A stretch of DNA of 64,000 nt from Paenibacillus_T sp033239625. GTDB taxonomy: Bacteria; Bacillota; Bacilli; Paenibacillales; Paenibacillaceae. The stretch is taken from positions 1 through 64,000 of the forward strand of contig NZ_BTCK01000029.1 in NCBI RefSeq assembly GCF_033239625.1. The letters run 5' to 3'. The notes beneath the pieces are model-generated. The model saw only the letters and a list, made by a program, of their open reading frames with translations. It ran no database searches and had not been told where the DNA came from. A program made the translations under genes and the position numbers. Positions 1-7,702 of the stretch are shown piece by piece; position 1 is the stretch's first letter, and the number at the start of each line of letters is the position of its first letter.

Positions 1-34
1 CGCGGTGTCGTAATAAACTAAATGGACATTAAAA

Positions 35-83
35 AGGCTGTCGAGACTTTCTCGACAGCCTGAAAGCCGCATATAGCGGCTTT
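35..83 (-). terminator. Tandem hairpins downstream of the ParB-like gene
   Basis: Two adjacent perfect hairpins: AGGCTGTCGAG/CTCGACAGCCT (35-61) and AAAGCCGC/GCGGCTTT (63-83). On the minus strand the distal hairpin is followed by a T run (complement of the A run at 31-34), so together they look like a double intrinsic terminator for the gene that ends at 102. Confidence 0.75.
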
Positions 84-101
84 CGACGTTTAATAGGGCT
101 T

Positions 102-593
102 CTACTTGTTGTTTAAGTGTTTGTGAACCATGGCTTTCATTGCGGATACGGTCGTTTTCTTATACTGCAGTCCTAGACGAAGCACTTGCAATTGCTCTCG
201 GTGAGACAAGTTCTTAAACCGAGGCTCCTGCTTCATGAACTGACGAATGATTCCCCAACTGCTTGCCGGGGCATCACTTCGCTTGATATGCGGTACCTCA
301 TAGGGTAATCTCTGATTCCGAATAAAGTGAATCAATGAATTCAGCTTGGTTGACACTTTGGTCTCGTCTACAAGACAAGGTGCAGTTGTCTTTCTTGTAT
401 GCTTCTTCAAGTAATCATAATGGCTGCTGCCGCTTACCAAGACATAGCCGCCAGCTTTCTTGCTCTTGCGGACGATCATGAGCTGCATACAATCTTGCGC
501 GGTCCGTTTGAGTTCCTTGATTCGATTCGTTAATTGGATCGTAAAACCGGGTTTGATCTTGCTAAGGGGGATATATTGAACCGTATATCGCAT
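102..593 (-). CDS. ParB/sulfiredoxin-like N-terminal domain protein, 163 aa
   Basis: The N-terminus (VQYIPLSKIKPG, then an NRIKELKR helix and a block ending GGYVLVSGSSHYDYLKK) resembles the ParB nuclease-like fold, in which a short strand, the KIKPG loop and a G-x-HR-like segment form a nucleotide-binding pocket. The usual ParB helix-turn-helix and dimer domains are missing, so this is not a chromosome-partition ParB; the last 70 residues are helical and basic. The start is set at 593 because AAGGG lies 9 nt upstream; a longer frame to 662 has no ribosome binding site. It is followed by tandem terminator hairpins and is probably monocistronic. The actual role is unknown. Confidence 0.7.
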   Translation of the reverse strand: MRYTVQYIPLSKIKPGFTIQLTNRIKELKRTAQDCMQLMIVRKSKKAGGYVLVSGSSHYDYLKKHTRKTTAPCLVDETKVSTKLNSLIHFIRNQRLPYEVPHIKRSDAPASSWGIIRQFMKQEPRFKNLSHREQLQVLRLGLQYKKTTVSAMKAMVHKHLNNK

Positions 594-704
594 AGCAGTC
601 ATCCCTTCAAGGTATTCTCTCGTCGCATGACACGACAACAACTTTATCCCACTAAACGCCAAGAAACCGCAAATGGCTTGGCATTTAATGAGATAAAGTT
701 CTTA

Positions 705-1151
705 TCATCCGAAAGTGTTATATACATTCTCACATTCTTGCGCGGTCGGTTCATAGAAGCAATGCTTCTTCCATCGGCCTACGAACGGCTGATTATACCA
801 AGTTGGCGGACATGGTCCGGGATTGTCGAACGTTCCGGGACGGAAATACCATAAGGAGAATTTGGCCGGCCAATTCCGCTCCCCATTTACAGCTCGTTGT
901 GCGAGACGGCGTTCCCTATCCCTAGCGCTTTGATAGTACATACCGTGTTGCAACGCTTCGAACGCATGCGGCTGGTTGATCATTTGAGGAATTGTCCGGA
1001 TATTTTTGAAATCGGAGCAATTCGCCCTAATTCGGTTAATGCCAACATTTCCAACGAGGAGCATGCCCATTTCCCCTTCGGTCTCTGCTTCAGCTCGAAG
1101 CAACCTTGCCAACATATCAATATCCTGTTGCCGGGCTTTTACAACTGCCAT
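705..1151 (-). CDS. cwlJ: Cell wall hydrolase CwlJ-like, spore cortex lytic, 148 aa
   Basis: Whole-length match in memory to the SleB/CwlJ hydrolase domain (Hydrolase_2): LLRAEAETEGEMGM carries the catalytic Glu, followed by VGNVGINRIRANC, VNGERNWPA and LWYFRP. CwlJ proteins are about 140 residues and lack a signal peptide and the SleB peptidoglycan-binding domain, as here. In Bacillus CwlJ sits in the coat and degrades muramic-delta-lactam cortex during Ca-dipicolinate germination, needing GerQ for localisation; no gerQ is adjacent here. Start at 1151 chosen because AGGGGTGAG lies directly upstream; the longer frame to 1265 has no supporting site. Probably expressed late in sporulation from the mother cell, by analogy. 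Confidence 0.85.
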   Translation of the reverse strand: MAVVKARQQDIDMLARLLRAEAETEGEMGMLLVGNVGINRIRANCSDFKNIRTIPQMINQPHAFEALQHGMYYQSARDRERRLAQRAVNGERNWPAKFSLWYFRPGTFDNPGPCPPTWYNQPFVGRWKKHCFYEPTAQECENVYNTFG

Positions 1152-1266
1152 TGGCTCACCCCTAATGATTTCTAGACTCATCATATTGTAGGCGAAGCGG
1201 ATGTGTGACTGTGGCCTATTTGTTCTTATGCGAGCAGTTCGCCGACTTTCGCCAATAAAAAGCAAA

Positions 1267-1293
1267 AACAGCCGGTCATAGCGACCGACTGTT
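1267..1293 (-). terminator. Intrinsic terminator of the SGNH hydrolase gene
   Basis: Stem AACAG-C-CGGTC / GACCG-A-CTGTT with a five-base loop, followed on the minus strand by a T-rich tract (complement of the A runs at 1258-1268). It lies 17 bases past the stop codon of the gene at 1310. Confidence 0.75.
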
Positions 1294-1309
1294 CCTGGAG
1301 GAGAATGAT

Positions 1310-2005
1310 TTAGAGTATTGCCTTCTCGTACGCTAGTACACCCTCTTTCTGGTGATAGTCATTCCTTGTCCGGACAACTTGGTGATAGACCCTTACAACT
1401 TCCTCTGCAATCGCTTGATGACCGACCACGTTCGGATGAATCGGGTTGCCAATCGGTCGCAGGTCGAGAAATCTTCCTTTTCGATACCCGTCGATCCAAT
1501 TTGACTCGCTGCCCTTGAACAGATGTTCCAAGTCTAGTAGATGGACATCGTACCATTCGATTAATCGTCGAATGTGCTGATTGATGATCTGCGTCGTCTT
1601 CTCCATGACCCACCAGTTAGGAAATGGGTTATATATTGTACCAATAAGTATGGTTGTCCCAGGGTGGGATACGAGACTAATGATGCTTCTTATGTTGTTG
1701 CACAAGTGCTCTGCTGCCCGGCTTAAACCAGAAGTATTGCCGACTAACAGCGGCAGCGTGTACTTAATGACGTCGTTCCCGCCAATGACAAGCGTCACTA
1801 ATCGTTGTTCTTCGCACAACCGGTCTCTGCTTCTGGAGATGGATTGCAACAGCTTATCCGACGTCCACCCAGGTTTCGCATGCATCAGCATCTCTACCTC
1901 TTCGTTCTCCTCCAGCAGCGATTGAACGTGAGACGGAAAAGGAGAAAGCTTCGTTCTCAAATCGTGCCCAAACGTGATTGAATCGCCTAATGCCAAATAA
2001 TGCAT
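1310..2005 (-). CDS. SGNH/GDSL-type esterase or lipase, 231 aa
   Basis: Block I ALGDSITFG (nucleophile Ser), a Gly in AKPGWTSD, block III IGGNDV (oxyanion Asn) and a C-terminal IHPN (catalytic His) identify the SGNH hydrolase fold. The residue three before the His, normally the catalytic Asp (DxxHP), is Asn here (NPIHPN); some SGNH enzymes work without the Asp, so activity is possible but uncertain. No signal peptide is visible, so it is predicted to be cytosolic. The ATG at 2005 has a weak AGGAGG-like site upstream. A cre-like palindrome about 115 bases upstream (2121) may bring it under catabolite control. The substrate cannot be told from sequence. Confidence 0.85.
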   Translation of the reverse strand: MHYLALGDSITFGHDLRTKLSPFPSHVQSLLEENEEVEMLMHAKPGWTSDKLLQSISRSRDRLCEEQRLVTLVIGGNDVIKYTLPLLVGNTSGLSRAAEHLCNNIRSIISLVSHPGTTILIGTIYNPFPNWWVMEKTTQIINQHIRRLIEWYDVHLLDLEHLFKGSESNWIDGYRKGRFLDLRPIGNPIHPNVVGHQAIAEEVVRVYHQVVRTRNDYHQKEGVLAYEKAIL

Positions 2006-2120
2006 AGAATCGTCAGCCTCCTACTCTTCTGTCATTCGTGCATCTGTAACACAATGACAAACTTAAGTTACATAATTTAGTATTGTCATTATATGTCATC
2101 GTACTATTTTTGTCTAATTG

Positions 2121-2134
2121 TGGAAGCGCTTTCG
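2121..2134. promoter_or_regulatory. Candidate CcpA cre site
   Basis: TGGAAGCGCTTTCG fits the cre pattern TGNAANCGNTNNCA except for the last base and contains the palindrome AAGCGCTT. It lies between the SGNH gene and the terminator of the next gene. Inference from motif only. Confidence 0.5.
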
Positions 2135-2236
2135 ACAAATAAATCCATAGATTTGTCCGACTATCATAGTGATGCTATAGAAAATAATAGAATTATCGAT
2201 AATCCCTCTCGATTTCTGCCGAATCTTCTAAACAAC

Positions 2237-2262
2237 AAAAAAATGCCGCAATAATGCGGCAT
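2237..2262 (-). terminator. Intrinsic terminator of the VTT protein gene
   Basis: ATGCCGCA / TGCGGCAT stem with a four-base loop, followed on the minus strand by a run of T (complement of the A run at 2237-2242). Confidence 0.75.
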
Positions 2263-2329
2263 GGGGTGATAAATGTTCGGACCCTATTGTTGATGAAATG
2301 AAATTATCCTGTATCCGGCAACATTCCAG

Positions 2330-2830
2330 TTATAGCATATCGATCATGACATTGAACATGTTCTGGCCAAACCATACTTCCGCTGCAACGGAGGGGGCTT
2401 TACCCAGTATAGTAGCTAGCATGAAAGTGACAATATTCATTTTGGTCCACGCTGCGATGAACGTAATGAGCCCTGACGGTAAGAATGGAATAATTCTAGC
2501 TATGAGCAAGAGGCTGAACTGTTTGCCTTGACGGGCATTCATGAATGCTCTGCTCCAACGGCTTTCTCGCTTGTTTTTTCTTCTAATAGTCAATATCCCT
2601 TTGCGATATAACCCGTAAGTCACGAAAGCGCCGAGCGCCTCTCCTACAAGAGAGAGGGTGAAACCAAGCGGAAGGCCAAAAACAATTGCATTGGCGCCTG
2701 AGAGAAAAACAGACGGCACGATACCTAAGATGCTGATGATTATATTCAGCAGCAAGCTAATCATAATCGCCCATATTCCGAACTCTTGTAACCATTCTGC
2801 CGTTTTGTTGACACTAAAAATGCTCTCCAT
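2330..2830 (-). CDS. TVP38/TMEM64 (VTT/DedA superfamily) membrane protein, 166 aa
   Basis: Shows the VTT core: GEALGAFVTYGLYR in the first half and RIIPFLPSGLITFIAAWTKM followed by LGKAPSVAAE in the second. These are re-entrant-loop motifs of TVP38/TMEM64 and DedA proteins, several of which act as undecaprenyl-phosphate or phospholipid translocases. About four to five hydrophobic segments span the protein. The ATG at 2830 has AGAGG 7 nt upstream; a TTG at 2836 is less likely. At 166 residues it is slightly shorter than typical members (around 200). A dedicated terminator follows, so it appears monocistronic. The transported substrate is not predictable. Confidence 0.85.
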   Translation of the reverse strand: MESIFSVNKTAEWLQEFGIWAIMISLLLNIIISILGIVPSVFLSGANAIVFGLPLGFTLSLVGEALGAFVTYGLYRKGILTIRRKNKRESRWSRAFMNARQGKQFSLLLIARIIPFLPSGLITFIAAWTKMNIVTFMLATILGKAPSVAAEVWFGQNMFNVMIDML

Positions 2831-2931
2831 CTGCAAGCCTCTACTTTATCGTTAATAGTCTATCTGCTCAATACGCAATACTCGCATATTACTTCCGTAA
2901 CGGACGTATTGTCAATGAATGCATCTGTCCC

Positions 2932-4110
2932 CTACTGATAGCTAACTCGGTAGATGACCCCGCCTTTGTCGTCTGAGATGAGAAGTGCGCCGTCCGTAGT
3001 CTGAAGCACCCCTACCGGGCGCCCCCAAACGCCGGAATCCGTTAACCAGCCGGTGAGGAAATCGTCGGGCGGCCCTGTAGGCTCCCCGTTCTCGAAGGGA
3101 ACGGAGACGATCTTGTATCCGGTCCCTTCTGTACGGTTCCACGATCCATGGAATGTGATGAACAGTCGATCTTGGTACGCTGCCGGGAATTGAGTGCCGC
3201 TATAGAATTGCACACCTAGCGGAGCGGAGTGTGCTTGCATTTTCAACGCTGGGGCGTTCGTTGTTGAGCATGAATCGGCTTGTCCGAACTCGGGATCGAT
3301 GATATCCCCGCCGTGACAGACCGGCCATCCGTAGTCTCCGCCATCCCGAATCATGTTCAGTTCTTCAGGCGGGAGGTCGTCCCCGAGCATGTCTCGCCCA
3401 TTGTCCACACCGAAGATCGCGCCTGTCTGCGGATGGAAGGCGAAGTCCACCGTATTGCGAAGTCCGGAGGCAAAGAGGCGTCCGTCTGAGCCGTCGGCAT
3501 TGTAAACCCACATCGCTGCACGGCGGGCGTCCTCCTCTATGCAGACGTTGCAAGATGATCCTATCGTAACGTACATACGTCCATCCTGGCCGAAGTGGAC
3601 GGTGCGCGTGAAGTGTCCGCCATCCGCAGGCAGGTCCACCAGCTTCTTCCCGCGGGCTCCTGAGCCATCGAAGCGGTAGATCCCGTCCGTGGCACCTACA
3701 TAGAGCGAGCCCTTATACCATTCTACCCCGTGAGCACCCTCCACGTTCGATGCGTATATCTCAGAAGAGTCTGCGACGCCATCGCCGTCCGCGTCAGGCA
3801 GGCGGCTAACCTGGTTGGCATCCATTTCCGCCACATAGACCGCTCCGTCGGGTCCGAGCGCCATATGCCGCGGCTTCTGAAGTCCAGCTGCGAATACCTG
3901 AACCGTGAAGCCTGGCGGCACTTGAAGTTTCTGGTCCCCACCGGGATACGTTTCCTGATATTGGGGCGGAACGAGAACCGACACTGGCACCAGATTCGAG
4001 CCCAAGACACGAGCTTGGCCAGGTGCAGTAGGGTTTGCCTGCTGGCGGTCAGTGCATGCGGTAAGCAAAAGTACGTTCAACATCAACAGCGTATAAAAGG
4101 TCCGCATCAT
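2932..4110 (-). CDS. Secreted beta-propeller lipoprotein, sorbosone/glucose dehydrogenase-like, 392 aa
   Basis: Residues 1-20 form a lipoprotein signal peptide ending LLLTAC, so the mature protein is probably lipid-anchored outside the membrane. The rest is a six-bladed propeller of the PQQ-dependent soluble glucose dehydrogenase/L-sorbosone dehydrogenase superfamily: PPGFTVQVFAAGLQKPRHMA, a Ca-binding-like DADGDGVAD, GLRNTVDFAFHP, NGRDMLGDDLPPEELN and GGDYGWPVC. Such proteins oxidise sugars in some organisms, but many Bacillota members have no proven activity or PQQ supply. AGGAGA lies 4-7 nt before two adjacent ATG codons (4110 and 4107). Its start overlaps the stop of the DUF11 remnant upstream. 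Confidence 0.8.
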   Translation of the reverse strand: MMRTFYTLLMLNVLLLTACTDRQQANPTAPGQARVLGSNLVPVSVLVPPQYQETYPGGDQKLQVPPGFTVQVFAAGLQKPRHMALGPDGAVYVAEMDANQVSRLPDADGDGVADSSEIYASNVEGAHGVEWYKGSLYVGATDGIYRFDGSGARGKKLVDLPADGGHFTRTVHFGQDGRMYVTIGSSCNVCIEEDARRAAMWVYNADGSDGRLFASGLRNTVDFAFHPQTGAIFGVDNGRDMLGDDLPPEELNMIRDGGDYGWPVCHGGDIIDPEFGQADSCSTTNAPALKMQAHSAPLGVQFYSGTQFPAAYQDRLFITFHGSWNRTEGTGYKIVSVPFENGEPTGPPDDFLTGWLTDSGVWGRPVGVLQTTDGALLISDDKGGVIYRVSYQ

Positions 4111-4427
4111 AGAATCTCCTCGTAACAAATTGGTATAGATTCATATAAGTATATTCTATAATTAGCGGACCACGTTAATTGCGCTCTTCTTATTGACGCG
4201 CCCTCTGGTAAACGTAATTTGGCTGCTGACTGATCTTGCGTATAATCGCCGGTCGTTCCATTCGGGAAGTTTCCAGATACAGAGCTCTGATTTAAAGTAA
4301 TTAATCCACCAATTGCCCCTTTCGCGCCTTGTTGCCCTACGGTCAGATTACCGTTTAAGCCGATTGTGTTGCCCGTCAGCGTGAATTGTACCCGGTCAAT
4401 CGTACTGTAAATTAACGTATAAGGCAT
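4107..4427 (-). pseudogene. Remnant: N-terminal part of a DUF11-type surface repeat protein
   Basis: The first about 90 residues (MPYTLIYSTIDRVQFTLTGN, NGTTGDYTQDQSAAKLRLP, IRRAQLTWSANY) match my memory of the N-terminal module of very large DUF11 repeat surface proteins of Paenibacillus and Bacillus, normally followed by over a thousand residues of repeats. Here the frame ends after 106 residues, its TGA lying inside the ATGATG start of the next gene. It keeps a good site (AGGACAGGACGTG-ATG), so the start is intact and the body has been lost, apparently by a deletion that joined it to the lipoprotein's upstream region. A short stand-alone protein cannot be ruled out. Confidence 0.6.
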
Positions 4428-4514
4428 TTCATCACGTCCTGTCCTTCTTATCTAACCCATTATATGAATGGATAAAATCGACAAGACTAATCAGACTTGT
4501 CAAGACAACACAAA

Positions 4515-4540
4515 AATGCCGCATTCATCCATGCGGCATT
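4515..4540 (-). terminator. Intrinsic terminator of sspH copy 1
   Basis: Perfect AATGCCGCAT / ATGCGGCATT stem with a six-base loop, followed on the minus strand by TTTTTG. Confidence 0.75.
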
Positions 4541-4565
4541 CATCCTATATACCTGAACTAATTCC

Positions 4566-4811
4566 CTACTCTTCAATCCTACCGTCTGAAACTCGGCATG
4601 CCATTTGATCGACTCCCATCGCCATCGTTGATGAGGTCTCGACTAAGCTGCGTACCGGCACTTCGATCTCTTGTTCTGGTTCGGCAAGGGGATAAATCCG
4701 GGCTGTCTCCTTGGTTTCGTCAACATGCTGTATGTAGATCGGAACTCCGTTATACGTTACGTCCTCCATAGTCGGAGAATCGGCAATTTCCTTGGCCCGA
4801 TTAATATCCAA
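4566..4811 (-). CDS. sspH: H-type small acid-soluble spore protein, copy 1, 81 aa
   Basis: MDINRAKEIADSP, VTYNGVPIYIQHVDE, ARIYPL and a C-terminal EVPVRSL block match the SspH family of minor spore-core SASPs, made only in the forespore. The family is usually about 60 residues; this copy has about 20 extra C-terminal residues containing a Cys. The start is TTG at 4811 with GAGGAGGA 8 nt upstream; the in-frame codons further 5' have no ribosome site. A forespore-type promoter is visible upstream (TGCATA, 18 nt, CATACTG), supporting SigG control. A second copy lies at 7121. Confidence 0.9.
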   Translation of the reverse strand: MDINRAKEIADSPTMEDVTYNGVPIYIQHVDETKETARIYPLAEPEQEIEVPVRSLVETSSTMAMGVDQMACRVSDGRIEE

Positions 4812-4842
4812 TGCATATTCCTCCTCTGCTTCGATCTCCTTA

Positions 4843-4873
4843 CAGTATGAGCGGAGAGGGTATGGAGTATGCA
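4843..4873 (-). promoter_or_regulatory. Predicted SigG-type forespore promoter of sspH
   Basis: Reading the minus strand, TGCATA (4873-4868) and CATACTG (4849-4843) are separated by 18 nt, matching the SigG consensus TGMATA-N18-CATACTA closely. It lies about 30 nt upstream of the TTG start and is inferred from consensus only. Confidence 0.65.
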
Positions 4874-4945
4874 TCGTCTCGCTTGTATTGCAACGCTCTC
4901 GGTTGTGCGTTACGATTCTATAAAAACTTACTAGGAGAGTCACTC

Positions 4946-5782
4946 ATGACGATCAGCGCAGCTTTGCCTTGGAGAGATGTACTTGCAGATGAGAACAATC
5001 ATACGATTACTGGCGATGTCCGGATTATCGAGTCCTTCCCGATTCCGCAGCTGCAGACGGAGCGTAGAGTTTGGATCTATCTGCCGAATAGCTATAACGA
5101 AGGCGATCGCAGCTACCCGGTACTTTACATGCACGATGGTCAGAATGTGTTCAATCAGGTGACATCCTGGGGAGATGAATGGGGAGTCGATGAGACACTC
5201 GAGCAGATGGCGCTTGAGGATCCCTCGCTCGAGGCGATCGTGGTCGCAATCGATCATGGCGGAACCGAACGCAACAATGAATATAACTTCACGATTAATC
5301 CGGAGTATGGCTTCGGTGGCAAAGGAGCGGGTTACGCCGAGTTTCTGGCCGAGACGCTCAAACCGTATATCGACAGCCAATATCGGACACTGCCCGAACC
5401 CGAGCATGCAATGCTTGTCGGGAGCTCGTTCGGCGCCTATGTCTCGTTGTACACTGCCATACGTTACCCTGATCGATTCGGCCGCGTGGGCGCTGTCTCG
5501 TTCGTGATGTGGCACGACAACGGCGGAATTGTCCAGTTGATTCAACAATCGGACCTATCCCCTTCGCTGCGTGTCTATCTCAGCATCGGTGAACAGGAGA
5601 CCGACAATCCCGAGTTTAATCAAGCTGCCTACGAACAAATTATACTGGCTCGACAGACGTTAATCACGGCAGGTGTTCCTGAGGATCGAATTCGATTCGA
5701 TTATGTCCCTAAAGGAACGCACCGCGAAGCAACGTGGAGCGTGCTGTTCCTTGAGGTACATCGATGGCTGCTACAGCCATAA
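4946..5782 (+). CDS. Esterase D/enterobactin esterase-like alpha/beta hydrolase, 278 aa
   Basis: Pfam esterase (EstD) type: RRVWIYLPNSY, YPVLYMHDGQNVF with the HDGQN oxyanion motif, nucleophile elbow GSSFGAYVS, and a C-terminal GTHREATW carrying the likely catalytic His. There is no signal peptide, so it is probably cytosolic. Homologues hydrolyse carboxyl esters including feruloyl esters and siderophore or trehalose esters, and some carry CBM48; none is attached here. Start at 4946 is supported by AGGAGAG 9 nt upstream; the frame is open to 4811 but has no better site. It is divergent from sspH copy 1. Confidence 0.85.
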   Translation: MTISAALPWRDVLADENNHTITGDVRIIESFPIPQLQTERRVWIYLPNSYNEGDRSYPVLYMHDGQNVFNQVTSWGDEWGVDETLEQMALEDPSLEAIVVAIDHGGTERNNEYNFTINPEYGFGGKGAGYAEFLAETLKPYIDSQYRTLPEPEHAMLVGSSFGAYVSLYTAIRYPDRFGRVGAVSFVMWHDNGGIVQLIQQSDLSPSLRVYLSIGEQETDNPEFNQAAYEQIILARQTLITAGVPEDRIRFDYVPKGTHREATWSVLFLEVHRWLLQP

Positions 5783-5817
5783 AGATATCTCCTCATATCA
5801 ACTTAGTATGACGACCA

Positions 5818-5867
5818 AGAAGGGCGTACAATCCCAGACCGCAATATCTGAGATCGTACGCCCTTCT
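5818..5867. terminator. Long hairpin between convergent genes
   Basis: Stem AGAAGGGCGTAC / GTACGCCCTTCT (12 bp, perfect) with a 26-base loop containing a second short stem. It sits between the convergent esterase and alkC. Neither strand has a strong T run, so termination may be weak or factor-assisted. Confidence 0.5.
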
Positions 5868-5897
5868 GTCATCTTGTTATGACGCCGTGCTTTCAAA

Positions 5898-7016
5898 TTA
5901 AGTCGCCTCTGTCGTGCTGTTCAAGTTAAGTGACGTTCCTGCCACTTCCACTCCATTCACAAGAAGGACGATCCGGTGCTCGCCAGGATAATGCTTGCGC
6001 GTCGTCAAGTCGGCGAAATGGTGTGTGCGTTGTCCCGAAACGACTCCGCCTCCGTGTACGGTCTTGTCCGACAGCAAAAACAACTTGCGCGACGTTTTTC
6101 CCTTCGCTTTGACGAAATAGATGCCGTATTCGACCCGAATTCGGGCAGGATCGCCTTCGCGCACTTGCAGGTTATAAATCAGCTCGCAGCTGCCGCCTAT
6201 CAGAAGTTCGGTCGGATTCGCTTTGATCGACGCCGAGACAGCAATTGGCTCGCCGCTCTCCTCTCCGGCATACCCGAACAAGGCGAGCGCTTCCGGTACG
6301 GCTTTGCGGACCAGCGTCCTGCAGGCGTGGCGGACAATCCAATCGGTGTCTGGATGAGCACCAATCCAGCTGCTAGCAGTCTGAATCACGAGCTGCGGAT
6401 GATCTTTGGCGATGTCGTTCAGATTGTTGGCTACGCTTTTGCGTACATAAAGAGACGGATCGGCTTTCAACAGCTTCAACACGTTCAGCACTGGAGCCGG
6501 GTCGCGCTTGAATACCGGAAGCGCCTGTCCCCACGGGAGCCGCGGTCTGCATCCTTCACTAGCCAATCGCCTCACATGTTCGTTCGAATGAAGCGCCCAT
6601 TCACTCATCTGCTTCATCGCCCGCTCCGGATCACGCTCAATAAAGGCGCGAATCGCAAATTCAGCCGACGAACGCGTCGTAAATCGTTCAAGCGCGCGCA
6701 TGGATAGTTCCCAATCGCGTTTCGATAAACCGTATACCTCAACGAAATCTGGGAAAAACAAATAAGGAAACCCTATGCATTGCTCGTCGATCTGGAATAG
6801 AACGTTCAACGCGTCGGCATATGGTTCTGGCAAGTGTGCTCCCAATACGGACGTAATTCGACGAATGCGGCCTTTCAGCTCCAGTGTCTCCCATCCTTCT
6901 TGCAGCACGTCGGAGATGAAGCTTTCGGTCTGAAACGGGCTATATGCGCGCCTGACCTTGGTGCCGAATTCTCTTAGGAAAGCTTCGTGGTACATATTTT
7001 TCAAAGGCTCTGCCAT
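5898..7016 (-). CDS. alkC: AlkC-type DNA alkylation repair glycosylase with Ig-like domain, 372 aa
   Basis: MAEPLKNMYHEAFL and the helical repeats that follow (HVRRLASEGCRPRLPWG, DPSLYVRKSVANNLNDIAKD, DWIVRHACRTLVRK) are typical of the HEAT-like AlkC/AlkD glycosylases. These remove 3-methyladenine and, for AlkC, 1-methyladenine and 3-methylcytosine from DNA. Residues from about 265 to the end form a beta-rich segment (SIKANPTELLIGGSCELIYN, RHYPGEH-like turn) consistent with the C-terminal Ig-like domain of AlkC. GGAGG lies 12 nt before the ATG at 7016. The gene is divergent from sspH copy 2 and shares a 104-base intergenic region with it, linking repair to spore DNA protection. Confidence 0.85.
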   Translation of the reverse strand: MAEPLKNMYHEAFLREFGTKVRRAYSPFQTESFISDVLQEGWETLELKGRIRRITSVLGAHLPEPYADALNVLFQIDEQCIGFPYLFFPDFVEVYGLSKRDWELSMRALERFTTRSSAEFAIRAFIERDPERAMKQMSEWALHSNEHVRRLASEGCRPRLPWGQALPVFKRDPAPVLNVLKLLKADPSLYVRKSVANNLNDIAKDHPQLVIQTASSWIGAHPDTDWIVRHACRTLVRKAVPEALALFGYAGEESGEPIAVSASIKANPTELLIGGSCELIYNLQVREGDPARIRVEYGIYFVKAKGKTSRKLFLLSDKTVHGGGVVSGQRTHHFADLTTRKHYPGEHRIVLLVNGVEVAGTSLNLNSTTEAT

Positions 7017-7120
7017 AAATGAATAATGCCTCCTGTATGCAAACTGATGTTCCCCTCAATGATTTTACCACAATTCAGACAGTTGCAGAAAGGCGTTATT
7101 TGGTGAAAGGAGATGACATC

Positions 7121-7330
7121 GTGGAAGCATACCGAGCGAAGGAAATTGCGGATTCTCCGGATATTATCATCGTGTCGTATCTCGGCGTTCCGGTGTTTAT
7201 CGAGCATGTTAACGTAGGAGCCGGCACGGCAAGAATTCATCCGCTGGACAATCCAGAAGAGGAGCAGACGGTACCGGTCGACGTATTGTCGGAGCAGATG
7301 GACGACGAGTTTGATGTGCCGTTGTTGTAA
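7121..7330 (+). CDS. sspH: H-type small acid-soluble spore protein, copy 2, 69 aa
   Basis: MEAYRAKEIADSP, VSYLGVPVFIEHVN, ARIHPLDNPEEEQTVPVDVL matches the SspH family along its whole length and aligns with copy 1 at 4566 (shared RAKEIADSP, GVPV/I-I-HV, ARI-PL). Start is GTG at 7121 with AAAGGAGATGA just upstream; earlier codons in the frame lack a site. Minor SASPs of this family are packed in the forespore core with DNA. The two copies differ in their acidic C-terminal tails. A strong terminator follows. No forespore promoter as clean as that of copy 1 was found. Confidence 0.9.
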   Translation: MEAYRAKEIADSPDIIIVSYLGVPVFIEHVNVGAGTARIHPLDNPEEEQTVPVDVLSEQMDDEFDVPLL

Positions 7331-7359
7331 GATCCACCAGCGAAACGATATCACACACC

Positions 7360-7391
7360 AAAGGCAGCAGATCCCGAGATCTGCTGCCTTT
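7360..7391 (+). terminator. Intrinsic terminator of sspH copy 2
   Basis: Perfect 14-bp stem AAAGGCAGCAGATC / GATCTGCTGCCTTT with a four-base loop and a T-rich tail; it may also serve the gene on the other strand ending at 7412. Confidence 0.85.
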
Positions 7392-7411
7392 CTTCAACTG
7401 TCCGAGCCTTT

Positions 7412-7702
7412 CTAATCAATACCATCCTTAAAATGTGGCGTATGTCGTTTGTCTCCTTTATGGTCCTGGTCATCGACTGTTTCTTCAAGAACCTCCAATA
7501 TCGACCGTCGAGCTATTTCGAGCCCCTTTCGTACGCCTGCTTCATACTGGCCTGAAATATCTTTATCCCCGCTCAATTGCCCTTGTGAAACCTCGGCATA
7601 ATGTTCATGTTCTCTGTCGTTGATTCTGTCTGCAATATGGGTCACGAATTTGCCTACGTCGCGATGTTCACCCATCAGTTTTTGAGCTTCTTCATTAAGC
7701 AT
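7412..7702 (-). CDS. Unknown small acidic helical protein, 96 aa, last gene of membrane-protein operon
   Basis: Not recognised. The protein is soluble and highly charged, with predicted helices (LNEEAQKLMGEHRDVGKFVT; VRKGLEIARRSILEVLEETV) and a His/Asp/Lys-rich tail. The start is placed at the second ATG (7702), 7 nt after GGAGA; it overlaps the last codons of the upstream gene (stop 7695-7697), indicating translational coupling. It is the final gene of the 10119-to-7412 cluster of membrane proteins, so it may act with them. Confidence 0.7.
   Translation of the reverse strand: MLNEEAQKLMGEHRDVGKFVTHIADRINDREHEHYAEVSQGQLSGDKDISGQYEAGVRKGLEIARRSILEVLEETVDDQDHKGDKRHTPHFKDGID

Noticed and set aside
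5976..6707. Antisense frame of 243 aa opposite alkC
   Set aside because: Lies fully inside a well-supported gene and has no start signal or recognisable sequence.
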